A stretch of 64,000 nucleotides of DNA from Strongyloides papillosus. Its lineage: Eukaryota > Nematoda > Chromadorea > Rhabditida > Strongyloididae. Made by a program: the position numbers and the translations under genes. Shown here one piece after another: positions 48,403 through 60,096 of this stretch; position 1 is the stretch's first letter, and each line of letters starts with the position of its first letter. The stretch is taken from NCBI GenBank assembly GCA_005656395.1, contig SRSI01000048.1:372001-436000 (forward strand), in the 5' to 3' direction. The notes under the pieces are model-generated. The model did not search any database. It was given only the letters and a program-made list of their open reading frames with translations, and was not told where the DNA came from.

Positions 48403-49320
48403 ATGGCTGCTGAATTAGTACAACTACAACCAGGGCAACAAGTTGATCAATGGACTATTGTTAAAAAGCTTGGTGAAGGAGGTTTCGGAGCTGTTTATAA
48501 AGTAACTAATGGAAACGGAGAGTATGCTTTAAAAGTCGAAGGATGTAATGAACAAATTCAAGTATTAAAAATGGAAGTCTATGTACTTACTGAAGTTGGT
48601 AAAAGAAACGGAAGACATTTCTGTAAAATTGAGGATAAAGGACGTAGTGCTATGGGATTCAATTGGATTTGCATTACATTAGTCGGAAAATCTCTACAAG
48701 ATTTAAGAAAATTGGGACCTGGTCAACATTTATCTATGGGATCAGCCATTGGTGTTAGTATTCAAGCTTTAGAGGCTCTTGAAGATTTACACGGTATTGG
48801 TTATCTTCATCGGGACGTTAAACCTGGTAACTACACAGTTGGTAGACCAGAATTAAATGAACTTAGAAAAGTTTATGTCCTTGATTTTGGTATGGCTCGT
48901 AAATTCACTAATGATCAAGGTGTTATTCGTAAGCCACGTGCTGCAGCTGGATTCCGTGGAACAGTTCGTTACGCTCCAATATCTTGTCACTTACAACGTG
49001 AACTTTGTAGAAAGGATGACATTGAAACATGGATTTACATGGCTGTTGAATTGACTTCAGGTAATCTTCCATGGAAAAATACTCAAGACATGAATCAAGT
49101 TGGAGAATATAAAAAACGTTGTCGCCAAGAACCATATATAAAGGAACTTTTTGCCGGATGTCCACGTGAATATGTTGAGATTATGCAAATAACAGACAGT
49201 CTTAAATATTATGATGCTCCAAATTACCAAGTTATTTATGGTCTTATGAGAAGAGCTTTTACTTCAATGAATGTTCAAGAATTCCCATACGACTGGGAGA
49301 AACCACAAGGATGTTTTTAA
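48403..49320 (+). CDS. CK1/TTBK-like protein kinase 1 (intronless)
   Basis: 305 aa, essentially only a kinase domain. Gly loop GEGGFGAVY (24-32), ATP lysine K44 in YALKVE, catalytic HRDVKPGN (D138), DFG (161-163), and the CK1-group features: no APE motif, GFRGTVRYA, and RKDDIETW. The Y-x-V-G-R/GNYTVG context after the catalytic loop is typical of the tau-tubulin-kinase-like branch that is greatly expanded in nematodes and often sperm-expressed (known of the family, not seen here). All catalytic residues are present. First of three related kinases within 3.6 kb; its closest neighbour in sequence is the third (51072-52004). The lack of introns contrasts with the surrounding genes. Confidence 0.93.
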   Translation: MAAELVQLQPGQQVDQWTIVKKLGEGGFGAVYKVTNGNGEYALKVEGCNEQIQVLKMEVYVLTEVGKRNGRHFCKIEDKGRSAMGFNWICITLVGKSLQDLRKLGPGQHLSMGSAIGVSIQALEALEDLHGIGYLHRDVKPGNYTVGRPELNELRKVYVLDFGMARKFTNDQGVIRKPRAAAGFRGTVRYAPISCHLQRELCRKDDIETWIYMAVELTSGNLPWKNTQDMNQVGEYKKRCRQEPYIKELFAGCPREYVEIMQITDSLKYYDAPNYQVIYGLMRRAFTSMNVQEFPYDWEKPQGCF

Positions 49321-49672
49321 TATAAATGAACCATCATTTTTTTAAAATAATATAATATATATTTAATGATCAAAATGTGCTTGGAATATTTGTAAATTTA
49401 TTTATTCATGAATTTCTTTTGAATATAATGATAGTTAGCTATTTTAATATTTATAAAATATATATTTTTCAATTTTGTAATTGCTTTATTGAACAAAAAA
49501 TTCTAAAATAATTTATTATTTAAATGTTATGATAATGGACACGTTTTTCCTAACACATGATATCATTTTAATTATCATCACAACGCTACTATATTCAAAT
49601 ATACGGGCTAAAAAACACTAAAAATTTATGAATTTTTCTTAAGTAAAATCATATTTATACTTAATATAAATT
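49321..49672. other. Short intergenic region between kinases 1 and 2
   Basis: 352 bp, AT-rich, no feature beyond a probable 3' UTR and promoter. Confidence 0.45.
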
Positions 49673-50815
49673 ATGTTTGTAACTGTTTCAAGTGAGGAAG
49701 CTCAGCTTAGAAATGAGCTTAAAGAAAAGTGCAAAAGATTAAAAGACAAAAAAGAGGGTAAACGAACTTTACCACAATTTGAAGCGGGAAAACTAATTGA
49801 AGCAGATTTTGCAAGTTTCAGAGTAATAAGACTACTTGGACAAGGTGGCTTTGGCGCTGTTTATATGGTGGAAGAAGTTACTAGTAGAACAAGATACGCT
49901 CTTAAGACTGAATTAGCTGTTAAAGAAGGTGAAAAAAGAATTCCTTGTCTTCCATGGGAAGAAACGATACTGTTAAAAATTCAAGAATTTCCTGATGAAA
50001 ATAAAAAAAAGCATTTTATTAAAATTGTCGATAGGACAAAAGGTGCAGATTTTAACGTATTAATAATGACATTGGTTGGAAAAAGTTTAAATGATCTTAA
50101 GAAAATTTCACCTTTAGGCGATAGATTATCACAAAATACATGTTGGAGAATAGCTATTCAGACATTGGAAGCATTAGAATGTTTCCATGAAGCCGGTTTC
50201 GTTCATAAAGACATCAAGCCACATAATTATACAAAAGGTAGTGTAGGGCAAGATGCCGTCATTTTTTTGTTAGATTTTGGGCTTGCTAGATGTTATACTG
50301 GAATTAAATATAAAAGTGCAATAAGAGATTCAAATAAATTTGCCGGAACATTTAAGTATTGCCCGAGAGCAGCACATGCGGAAATATTTCAATTTCCTAA
50401 AGACGATATGGAATCGTGGTTATTTTCATTTTTTGAATTAATGGACCCGGAAGCATTAGTTTGGAAACGTGTTGAAAATAAAGAAAAAATGTTTAAAAAG
50501 AAGCATGCATTTTTGACTGGACATGAAAATAAAGAAATTTATGAACTTATTCCACATGAATATAGACCAATACTCCTTGCGGTTGGTAGTTTAACACCAG
50601 AATTTGTAGAACAAGATTTAAAAACAGTTACTAAAGTTCCCTATGCTCAATTTTATGATATGCTAACTGAAGTAGGAAAACATAATAAGTTTTCTAGATC
50701 AGAACCAATGGATTGGGAAAATCCTAAATTTTATAAAAATTTTCCTCATGAAATGCCTGAAAATTTAAAAAAATCAAGACATCACTCAAGAGTACGTAAA
50801 CCTTCTTATAGATAA
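49673..50815 (+). CDS. CK1/TTBK-like protein kinase 2 (intronless, divergent)
   Basis: 380 aa. A charged N-terminal extension (1-45; ELKEKCKRLKDKKEGKR) precedes the kinase domain: GQGGFG (56-61), K78 in YALKTE, catalytic loop HKDIKPHN (D180; HKD instead of HRD), DFG (201-203), then KDDMESW. HKD is a conservative change found in some CK1/TTBK members and should still be catalytic. A basic tail (KKSRHHSRVRKPSYR) resembles a nuclear or nucleic-acid-binding patch. It is the most divergent of the three clustered kinases and the only one with N- and C-terminal extensions. Tandem with kinase 1, convergent with kinase 3. Confidence 0.92.
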   Translation: MFVTVSSEEAQLRNELKEKCKRLKDKKEGKRTLPQFEAGKLIEADFASFRVIRLLGQGGFGAVYMVEEVTSRTRYALKTELAVKEGEKRIPCLPWEETILLKIQEFPDENKKKHFIKIVDRTKGADFNVLIMTLVGKSLNDLKKISPLGDRLSQNTCWRIAIQTLEALECFHEAGFVHKDIKPHNYTKGSVGQDAVIFLLDFGLARCYTGIKYKSAIRDSNKFAGTFKYCPRAAHAEIFQFPKDDMESWLFSFFELMDPEALVWKRVENKEKMFKKKHAFLTGHENKEIYELIPHEYRPILLAVGSLTPEFVEQDLKTVTKVPYAQFYDMLTEVGKHNKFSRSEPMDWENPKFYKNFPHEMPENLKKSRHHSRVRKPSYR

Positions 50816-51071
50816 TCATATTAATTATATTTTAAATAATGTCAAAATAATAATTTTCAATATTTGATATTGACTAACATTCTCTTTAATCACATATATT
50901 ACACATTAAAATATAGTTGAATTATCACATCTAAAAAATAAATATATAATTAAGTTATAATAGAATAAATATTGTCTTTAAATAAGTAATGATTTTATTT
51001 ATTATTATTTTTATAATCGTATTATTGTAGAAATATTAGAATTGTTATATATTTTAAAATTAAATGGTAAA

Positions 51072-52004
51072 TTATTTTTTCTTAACATTTGTTTCCCAAT
51101 CATATGGATACTCATTAACACAACATGTAACTAATGAGTCTTTCATTAAATGTGAAATTTTCGAATAATCCGGTGAATCATAAAACCCTAGTGTCAGCAA
51201 ATATTTGAAAATTGTAAGATATTGTCTTGGGCACCCTCCAAATAATTCATTAATAAAAGGTACATAACGACAAATACGTTTATATTCTCCAACTTCTTTC
51301 ATTGAATCCATTCCTCTCCACGGTAAGCAGCCTGTAGTTAATTCAATCGTCATGTACATCCATGTTTCTAAATCATCTTTACGTCCTAAATCTCTTGAAA
51401 TATGACAGTTTAATGGAGCATAACGTACAGTACCTCTAAAGCCAGCATATGCTCTTGGTTTTCTATGCATATTTTCATTATTACTCATAACATATTTTCT
51501 GCACATTCCAAAATCTAACATATAGACTCTTCTTAATTCGTTAACTTCTCTTCTACCAACAGTAAAGTTTGCTGGTTTAATATCTCTATGAAGATATCCA
51601 ATTGAATGCAAAGTTTCAATAGACTCTAATGTTTGAATTCCAATAGAAATAGCACATCCTAATGAAAAATGTTGCTGAGGCTGAGCTTTTCTTAAATCTT
51701 GTAATGATTCTCCAACAAGTGTAACTACAATATAATTAAATTGTGAATATCTGCCCCTATCAAAGATAGTACAAAAATGATAATCATTAACGTTTTCTTC
51801 TTTTATTGCCATTAGAACATAAACTTCCATCTTTAATACTTGATTATTTTCACTAATAGTTTCAATTTTCATTGCACAACAATTTGTTCCATCTGTAACT
51901 TTATAAACAGCACCAAAACCTCCTTCACCAAGTTTTTTGACAATAGTCCATTTTTCTAGAACCTGATCTATTTCTAGTTTAAATGGTTTGTCTCTACTCG
52001 ACAT
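51072..52004 (-). CDS. CK1/TTBK-like protein kinase 3 (intronless)
   Basis: 310 aa; kinase domain with GEGGFGAVY (26-34), K46 in CAMKIE, HRDIKPAN (D141), DFG (164-166), GFRGTVRYAPL and RKDDLETW. It is very similar to kinase 1, including the EKWTIVKKLGEGGFGAVYKV start and the C-terminal E-Y/F-P-Y-D-W-E ending, so the two look like paralogues now in opposite orientation. All catalytic residues present. The convergent 3' end lies 256 bp from that of kinase 2, and its upstream side is back-to-back with nothing: the next gene, the convertase, is on the same strand and ends 237 bp upstream. Confidence 0.93.
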   Translation of the reverse strand: MSSRDKPFKLEIDQVLEKWTIVKKLGEGGFGAVYKVTDGTNCCAMKIETISENNQVLKMEVYVLMAIKEENVNDYHFCTIFDRGRYSQFNYIVVTLVGESLQDLRKAQPQQHFSLGCAISIGIQTLESIETLHSIGYLHRDIKPANFTVGRREVNELRRVYMLDFGMCRKYVMSNNENMHRKPRAYAGFRGTVRYAPLNCHISRDLGRKDDLETWMYMTIELTTGCLPWRGMDSMKEVGEYKRICRYVPFINELFGGCPRQYLTIFKYLLTLGFYDSPDYSKISHLMKDSLVTCCVNEYPYDWETNVKKK

Positions 52005-52241
52005 GGCTAAATTGGATATAAATCATTGTAAATATAAATTTTTATATTCATATAATATCAATGTTATTTAAATATTTGAAAAAATTAAAATGTAATCTAT
52101 AAAATTATAATATAAAAAATTTATTATTGTTAAATTGATTAATGACTTAATAAAATATAGGATAAAATAATATTATCGTAAAAAAACATAAAAAAAAATG
52201 CTTAAATTCTAACTAATTTTGTTAATCTAATGAAATATTTG

Positions 52242-54315
52242 TTATTTGAAAGATTTCTTCAGTGTATTAAAAAGTTTCATTAATGTTTCACTCGCTGATT
52301 CGTATAATGTTTGATATTTTTTATCTTTATAGAAAGGGAACGTTTTAGGAGAATATTTTGGATCTGTTGGTTGAGCTGGATCTTCAGTTCCATATAATAG
52401 TAAATCCCAATCATAAATAATTCCACCAATTTTTTGATCATTAGTAAGTGATTCAATCATCAATGTCCATGTTCCTCTTGGATCTTCACCCCACATTTGA
52501 ACAGAAAGAAATGGCCATTTATAAATACCGTCATTATTGTTATCCTGTGGACGTATTGGAAGAATAACTGACTTTGTTCCTTTTGGTGAGAATAATGTTA
52601 ATTTAAGATCACCTCTTTTCGAATATTTAATTGTAGAAATAACTTGAACATGTTCCAAATACAAAACAGGTTTACCTCCATCACAGCCATTAACATTTAT
52701 TGTAAAATTCATTTGAAATCTACCATTAACAGTTCTTGGCGATGGTTCTGGCATTTTATACTTGTATGTACATAAATGTTGTTCTGGAACATTTCTCCAT
52801 ACCTTTGCTAATCTGACTAGTGCTCCAGCATCCATAAGACCATATCCAAATTTACTAGAAATTCTCCTACCAACACCATTTATACTCCAACCAGGATTAT
52901 TCAATAATGGAATAGGATTGGCAGTTCGTAATACAATATGTTGCATATCTCTCCATGTTAATGAAGGATTCGCTTCTAAAGCTAAAGCAATTACACCAGC
53001 TGCTATTGGTGCAGATGCAGAGGTACCAGAATGTGATTTTGTACATCCTTTTGGAGCATCAACCGTAACAATTCCAGGTTGATTATCATAGGCAGTTGAA
53101 TGTGTTGATGCAATAATTGATGGGCATTCCTCAAGATACCATGGTACTTTATTATTATACGTTGCTGATGAAATAGATAATGTATAAATGGATGTAATAT
53201 AACCATCAGCAGAACATGAATCTTGTTTTAAACCTCCATTGCCACTAGCCCAAACGAAAATATTACCCTTTCCATTTCTACCATATTTTACACCATTGTA
53301 TAAAGCTTGATTTGCTCTTGGGCCAGGTCCACCAAACGTCTTACCATCATCTTGTGGTCCCCATGAAGCAGAATAGATATCTATATGATTTTGATTAAAT
53401 GAGAATGCTGCTGCTTCAATAGCATCACTAAATGGTCCATCTAACATACGAATACCGCCAATCTTTGATTTAAAAGCAACTCCTACTCCACATTCATTAT
53501 TATTAGCTACAGCAGCAACTTCCCCAGCACATCTGGTTCCATGATTATTTTTACCATTATTTTGAGGTGTCGGATCATCATCTCCATCATTAATATCAGT
53601 TGAAGCCAATGGATCATAATTCATTGCCAAATCAGGGTGATCAATTTGAATACCATCATCAAGAATGGAGATACTTATATTTTTACCGGAATATCCCATT
53701 AACCATGCTTCACGTACATTCATATCATATCCATTTCTTATTTTTCCGTTCAAATACCATTGATCTTTATAAAGTGGATCTTTAAATGGTAGTGTAGGTA
53801 TTGAATGGATATTATTGTATCGTTTTTTTATATTATGAATTTCGTCATATTCTGGACCATTAAATGGTTTTAAATTATTCCTATATAGATATCCTCTTTT
53901 AACTCTTTTTTTAAGGTAATCTGAAGTTATTGATATTACATCTGGATGGTTATTAATTAATTCATGTATTAAAGATCTTTTTTTTCGATAATGAACATTA
54001 TCCTTATGTTCTAAAAAATAACTGGCTTCCAAGAATGGTCGTCCCTATAATTAAAAATTTATATTAATAATTATTTATACTCACTTTAATATACATTCCA
54101 TGAGAACTAGCAATATCCTCTGCTAATTTATCATCTCTTTTTTTTAATGTTAAAACAGTATGAATAGGATCATGGCAAGCTACATTATTTGAAAGTTCTG
54201 GGCATTCAAGATCATCTTGAGTACTTTTCAACACCATACAATAAAGCATAAGGAATATGATACAATACGATAAATTACTCAAATTTCTATTGGAATAGGA
54301 ATAAGGAAGAGACAT
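52242..54315 (-). CDS. Furin/kexin-like proprotein convertase
   Basis: Exons 54315-54085 and 54044-52242 (40-bp intron, phase 0) give 677 aa. A signal-anchor or signal peptide (CIIFLMLYCMV) is followed by an inhibitory prodomain with dibasic sites at RKKR (about 97-100), RVKR (about 124-127) and IKKR (about 149-152). The last lies before the catalytic domain and is the likely primary activation site. Subtilisin-type triad: D206 in ILDDG, H245 in NNHGTRCAGE and S419 in SGTSASAP, with oxyanion N346 in WASGNGG. The P/Homo B domain follows (about 500-640). Asn at the oxyanion position excludes the PC2/EGL-3 type, which has Asp. There is no Cys-rich region and no C-terminal membrane helix; instead it ends in a short amphipathic helix (LMKLFNTLKKSFK). 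It would process secreted precursors after multibasic sites. Confidence 0.93.
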
Positions 54316-57300
54316 TTCTTTTATTAAAATACTAAATAGTAGCAATATTTTTTTAATGAATAAAATAGTATGAATTAGTAAGTAAACTATTTGAGTATCA
54401 CCAGACAATAAGACTATAAATTTTAAAGCAAAATGATTTACCTTTTACTTTAAAAATATTTTTTTAACTGTAAGTCAATATTATGATCTTAAATAATGTA
54501 CAATTGTAATCTTTTATTGTTTATGTTTAACAGTTCAAGCATAACGTTTGCAAAACATTAAGTTAAAGCATCCTTTAAAGGAAGTAAGCAAAGGATATTC
54601 CACATTATTAAGTTTTACTTTTCATATTTACAATTTGTTTGCTTGTTATGAACTAATCTTATATTGAATTAATAACATAACATCCTTTTTTTAAAGTTCG
54701 AATGTTGGTATTTGATTAACCAATTATCATGTAAACCATTTTTATGCAAAATATGATCATTGAATTTCTTTAGCATTAATCGAATACTAAAATTATTTAT
54801 ATAACTAATACTTCAAAGTATATATTTAATATTTCTCATTGGTCAATGATATTTTGAATTTTTATAAAAGTTTTTTTTGCTTGTAGTATATAAACATTTT
54901 TAATCTTTAATCTGCTAACATTAAAATAATATTAAAATGAAATAAAAAAATAAATCATAATTTTAAAAATGTCTGCAAATTATTTGTCTATAATTCTTAA
55001 CTTATATTTTAATCATATAAATATAATAATTTCCTATACACATCATGATTTAAATTTTTTAGTCTTATCATTTTATCTTTATCAATATTAAGGATTTAAA
55101 ATAAATTGATATTTAAAAAGAAAAATATTAATGATAGCATTGGTATTATTTAAGAAAGAATTTTAAACATTCTATATTTAGTTAAGTATGTGAAAGAAAA
55201 ATTTCATAAATATCAAATCTTACAATCTTTATAATTAAATTGATATGTGCTTTGTACAAATAAAAAGTTTGTAAAAATTTCTTCAATTTTCTTTATTAAA
55301 CTTTATCCTAATCGAATTATAATTTTAAAACAATATCATAAATTTTTAATAACATAAAAAAATTTCAACAATGATATGATGATTTCTAAGTTGAACTTTA
55401 ATACTAGGAAGAAGTTTATTCATTTATATTTCTAAAATCACATTTAAGGTGCATAAATAATGTTATTTATAAGAATTCAATTTCAATAACAAAAATGCTT
55501 TTTTTTACCACAGTTGTTGTTCAATAACAATTTTTCTTTAAGACAATACAAGGAAGTAATTTTTTCTAAAATACTTATAAAATAAAACTTTTTTTGCTCT
55601 TTAAAGAATAAAAAGAAACTTTACATATTCAATTTATTAGGTTTAATTAATTTATTTATAAATCTCTTATTAATTTTAAAATAACCCTATTAATAAATGT
55701 AGCTATGTTCTAAATTTTGTAACAAAATTTTATTAATATTGTATCAAGATACTAGTTTATACAAAGTTATATAAAATATCTCATGAAAAATATATTGTTA
55801 AGTGATGTAATAAATACCTTTTTAAAAAGTTAATTCTTCCATAAATGTTATAATCTAATTATACTTTTGCATACTGAAATATGTCAACGATTACATAAAA
55901 CTTGTTCATGGCACAATGAATATCAGGTGATGAAAAAAAATTAAGTCTATGTCTGATGGATAATTTTGAGCACTTAAATCACGTCAATTTCAACAATGTA
56001 TGTCTAGTAAAAAGAAAAAAAAATATAATATGACAGTATAATAACTTTACATTAGTATTACACACCACTGAAAGTTCAACCAATACAATATTTTGTAGAC
56101 AAAAATGATGAATTTCTTTTCAATAATTAATAAATTGTTTTATTACAATAATTCAATTTCAGAATTATCAAATAAACAACTCATCCTATCATAATGACAA
56201 AACATAATCCAAAAGAAAATCAATTAAGAAAAAGCACTTATATATTCTATAAAAATTTGCCAAGTTAATTGATCCTGAAGATATATCTAAAGATAACAAT
56301 CTTTCAAAGCTTTATAAACAAAAAAATAGTTTTATTAAATCATAAAAAATAAATACAAAAATTTCTTCTTACTTACAAGGATTATGTTATATACGTATTG
56401 TATTTTGGCAAATATCGCTCTAAAAGTGTTTCTTTTTTATAAAGTTATTTATTTGACTTTAAAATCAAAACATTTTTTTAAATATAACTATTTGAACTTA
56501 AAGTTTATTTTTACTTCATGTACTAAATTTGATCTTATACCATTTCTAACAGTTGTTCGAAGATACTTTTATTATAAATCTTTTTTATAAGTTTGAGATT
56601 GATTTTTTTTCTTATTCATAATTTCATAGATAAATCATAAATAAGTATATTCATGTTAATGACATTAGTTAAAGTTGAAAACGTGATTAAACTTAAACAA
56701 TAATTAGAATTATAAAAAAGTATTATCAAAGTAATTTAAAACATTACAATCTTATGACTTAGATTATTATTGATAAAAATTGTAGATATAGATTTCTTTT
56801 GGTTAATTTTTTTTCTACTTGTTTTATATTAAGGATATTTAATGATATAAGTATATAAAGTATGAAAAAGTTTATAGCTAAAATTTGTTACATTATGAAT
56901 AATTAATAATAATTTTAATTAAAGGTAAAATTCGAATTATCTAACTGAGTCTTTTTTGTATATTTCATAAGATAGATTATTCATTTATTACTTTAAAAGT
57001 ACATTTTTTCTAGTCTTTTCAATTTTTCTAGTCAAATAAAAATATATCACTTTTCTAAATTTGTAAATTATTATTTGATAATTTTAGTAGGAGACTTTAT
57101 ATATTTTATATTAATAAATTGTGTTACGGTTATTTTATTATCATTTTTATTCAAATTATTAACAAGAAGATATAATATTCTATTATTTGTATTTATTATA
57201 CAACCTCATACTCCAACGTTCTTGAACTTTTTGAGAAATTTTACTTTTTATGGTAAGGTTTTTTTTATATTCTGATAACTCTTTTTCGGAATTATCACTT

Positions 57301-59771
57301 AAAGTATAGATAGAAACATATTAAAAGTAGGAAAATTAACATAAGAAGATCTTCACTTGTATTAAAGAAAATAATAAAATACGTATTATAAATCTTTTTA
57401 TAATCAAAAGTATACCTGTAAGATTTAATTTGCACATCATTATATTAAAAAATTGAAAACATTTTATGCAAATGTTTAATATTTTTTTTTCATGAATATT
57501 TCTTAACTTAACTTTTATTTTCTAATCTATAAACTAACATCAAAATAAAACAAGCCAAAATGTATTCTAAATAGTTTAGGGAATTTAAACTAACTTCACT
57601 GTCAAAAGAGCAAAATGCATAGTGTAGAAATTGTCTTAATATAAGAGTGTTACCTTTTCGTTTGAGTTTTATCATGAAACAATTCATTTTATTTCAAACA
57701 AAGTTATTACAATGTATTTAAGATTGTTGTGGCTTGTTAGACATGATAAATGTTAGGCTTAAATTAAACAATCTAAAAAAATTGTATTTTTATTTAGCAA
57801 TTAATGTATTGAGTTCTTTTAATATTAAAAACTTTTTACTTTTTATTAAATGATTCAACTTTATATATTTTAAGAATAAGTATCAAAAATATTTTGGGTT
57901 TATCGTAATGGGTGATTTTATAAAGCAAACAACATTGTATCGTATTACTAATCAATTAATTGATAATAATAAAAATAAAAACAATTAATGGATGTTTTGT
58001 ATAATTATGAAACAATTCAATGATGAGTTTTTTTGTTGTAATGCACTATTATAAATATTTTAGTTATTTTTAGTGGATAAAAATGATTTCTAGATTACCT
58101 TAATTGTCTAATAATATATTATCCTGTAAATGTACATAATTTAATATTTTTTATTGAGACGACATCCTTTTACAGGTTGATACTATTTAGTGTTTTTCCA
58201 TAACATTACAATAAATGTTTGTTTGCTACTTTATATATAACTGTTTTCACTATAATAAAAACATTAAACATTTAAAAGTTTTGTTTAAAAAATTAAAATG
58301 GATTATATGTCATAAAAATATATTATTTTTAAAGTAGTTTTTATAGATAAATATTCTTTGGGATTATTTATTTTTAAATTAATTATTGATAATTAATCCT
58401 GAAATATTGAATTAAAATAATATGTAGATATTTAACAGATAGTTTATTATAACATGTAGGTTGCATAAACTTTAGTATTTGCATTTTATTTAATTTCAAA
58501 ATAATGGTGTTTCAAATTTTTATTCCTTTTTTCAACCAACAGTAATGCTATTGAGCCTTGCAGGATAATAATATATTAACTTTTAAAAATTAATTTTATA
58601 ATCTTTACTTTATATATACCAATGCATTTTTAACTAAATTTTTCTATAGTATAATAGAGTTAGTCAACGAATTAAAAATTTTTAAGTCACTCTAATAAGT
58701 AATATATACCCCTTAAAATATTAGACTCATATCTTTGTGTAAATTGTGCATATCTAAATTTTTTGTCAAAACATCCTGTCTTTTCGAAGGAGTGTTTATA
58801 TTAATCAACAATTTCGATCACGAAATTTATTTTTATTTTATACAATCAAGGGACAGATGCACTTATTTTGATCTATATTAATAAAGTGCAAAATGTCTTT
58901 AGATTGATGTAGTTTCAAGAGAGGCTAAAGATATTCTAATTTTTTTGATGTATGATGAAATAATATATTTAAGATGATATAATATAGTATGCTGTTAAAA
59001 CAATATTATTATTTTTATATAAATAATCTTATTACAATATATGGAAACTAAAATTTATAAATAAAAAATATATTATTGTCATATAAAGGAAATGTCTTAT
59101 TACACATTATATTACATGATGAAATTGAGAAAAGATGTGTCAAAAATGACAATATCTTTACCAATGACAAAACCTCTATTTTATTGTTATATTTATTGAA
59201 AAAATTTATTGCTATAATTGATACAATTTGCCAACATAATATTAAAGATTTCTTTTAAATGAAATTTTAAAATATTTCATTAGATAAATAGGGTTATAAA
59301 GTGACATCCAACAGTTATTTATCACAATTTAGTATTTCAAAAAGGAACAAAAAAAAACTCAGGCTCGGAATATTTCATGTTTGTTTTTAACCTTTTGTTT
59401 TCATTTCTAAATATCTTGAAAAATAAATATCAAATACATTTCTTATGTTAATGTTAAAAATTACATCTTTATAAAGGGCATCTTACAAGTTTAAGAAGAA
59501 ACGCTTTTTTTCTCGTAATACATCGTACATTTGTTTTAAATCATCATACTACATTATACATTTTATTTAATATTTCACCAAATATATCACCTATTAATAT
59601 TTTATTAGAACTTCATTTATAAAATAACCGGTAACATAATTGAAAGATCCGTTTTATTAAAAATATTAAATCATTCGCAACTATTAGTTTTTTTTTTTAA
59701 TTCCTAACTTTTTTGATAAGTGTTATCTAAAATAGTTAGAAAAGTTTAGTGTAATTTTTTGTTATATTTAG

Positions 59772-59813
<42 letters not shown>

Positions 59814-60096
59814 TGCTATTGCCATTTTTTATTAATGCATAATATGACCATGAAAAATTTTGTACTTGTACCAGACATATGTCTGTGCTAAATAACTTTT
59901 AATCTTATTTTAATAAAATTGTGCTACTTTTATAAATGAACCATATTTTACACTTATTATTTAATGTGAAATAGAGAAAAATTATCTTTGTATAAGAGAT
60001 ATTTTATTTATGAGTCGCTGTTTAAAATGCTGATAAGCGTTTAATTCCTAAAATAATTTTTTTTTATTTCTATTACGCTATTTTTATTTCTAGAGT
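54316..60096. other. 5.8-kb AT-rich region without a supported gene
   Basis: The largest gap. Short frames at 56384-56590, 57075-57275 and 59076-59258 are Phe/Ile/Tyr/Lys-rich, as random AT-rich sequence gives, and show no domains. A dinucleotide repeat lies at 59775-59810. No RNA gene recognised. Confidence 0.5.
59775..59810. repeat. (AT)18 microsatellite
   Basis: 36 bp of pure AT dinucleotide repeat. Confidence 0.95.

Noticed and set aside
48857..49165. Alternative frames inside kinase 1
   Set aside because: Shadows of the kinase reading frame.
52242..54315. PC2/EGL-3 type convertase
   Set aside because: The oxyanion-hole residue is Asn (WASGNGG), not the Asp typical of PC2.
56384..59258. 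Three 60-68-codon + strand frames in the 54-60 kb gap
   Set aside because: Composition is that of random AT-rich sequence; no motifs.
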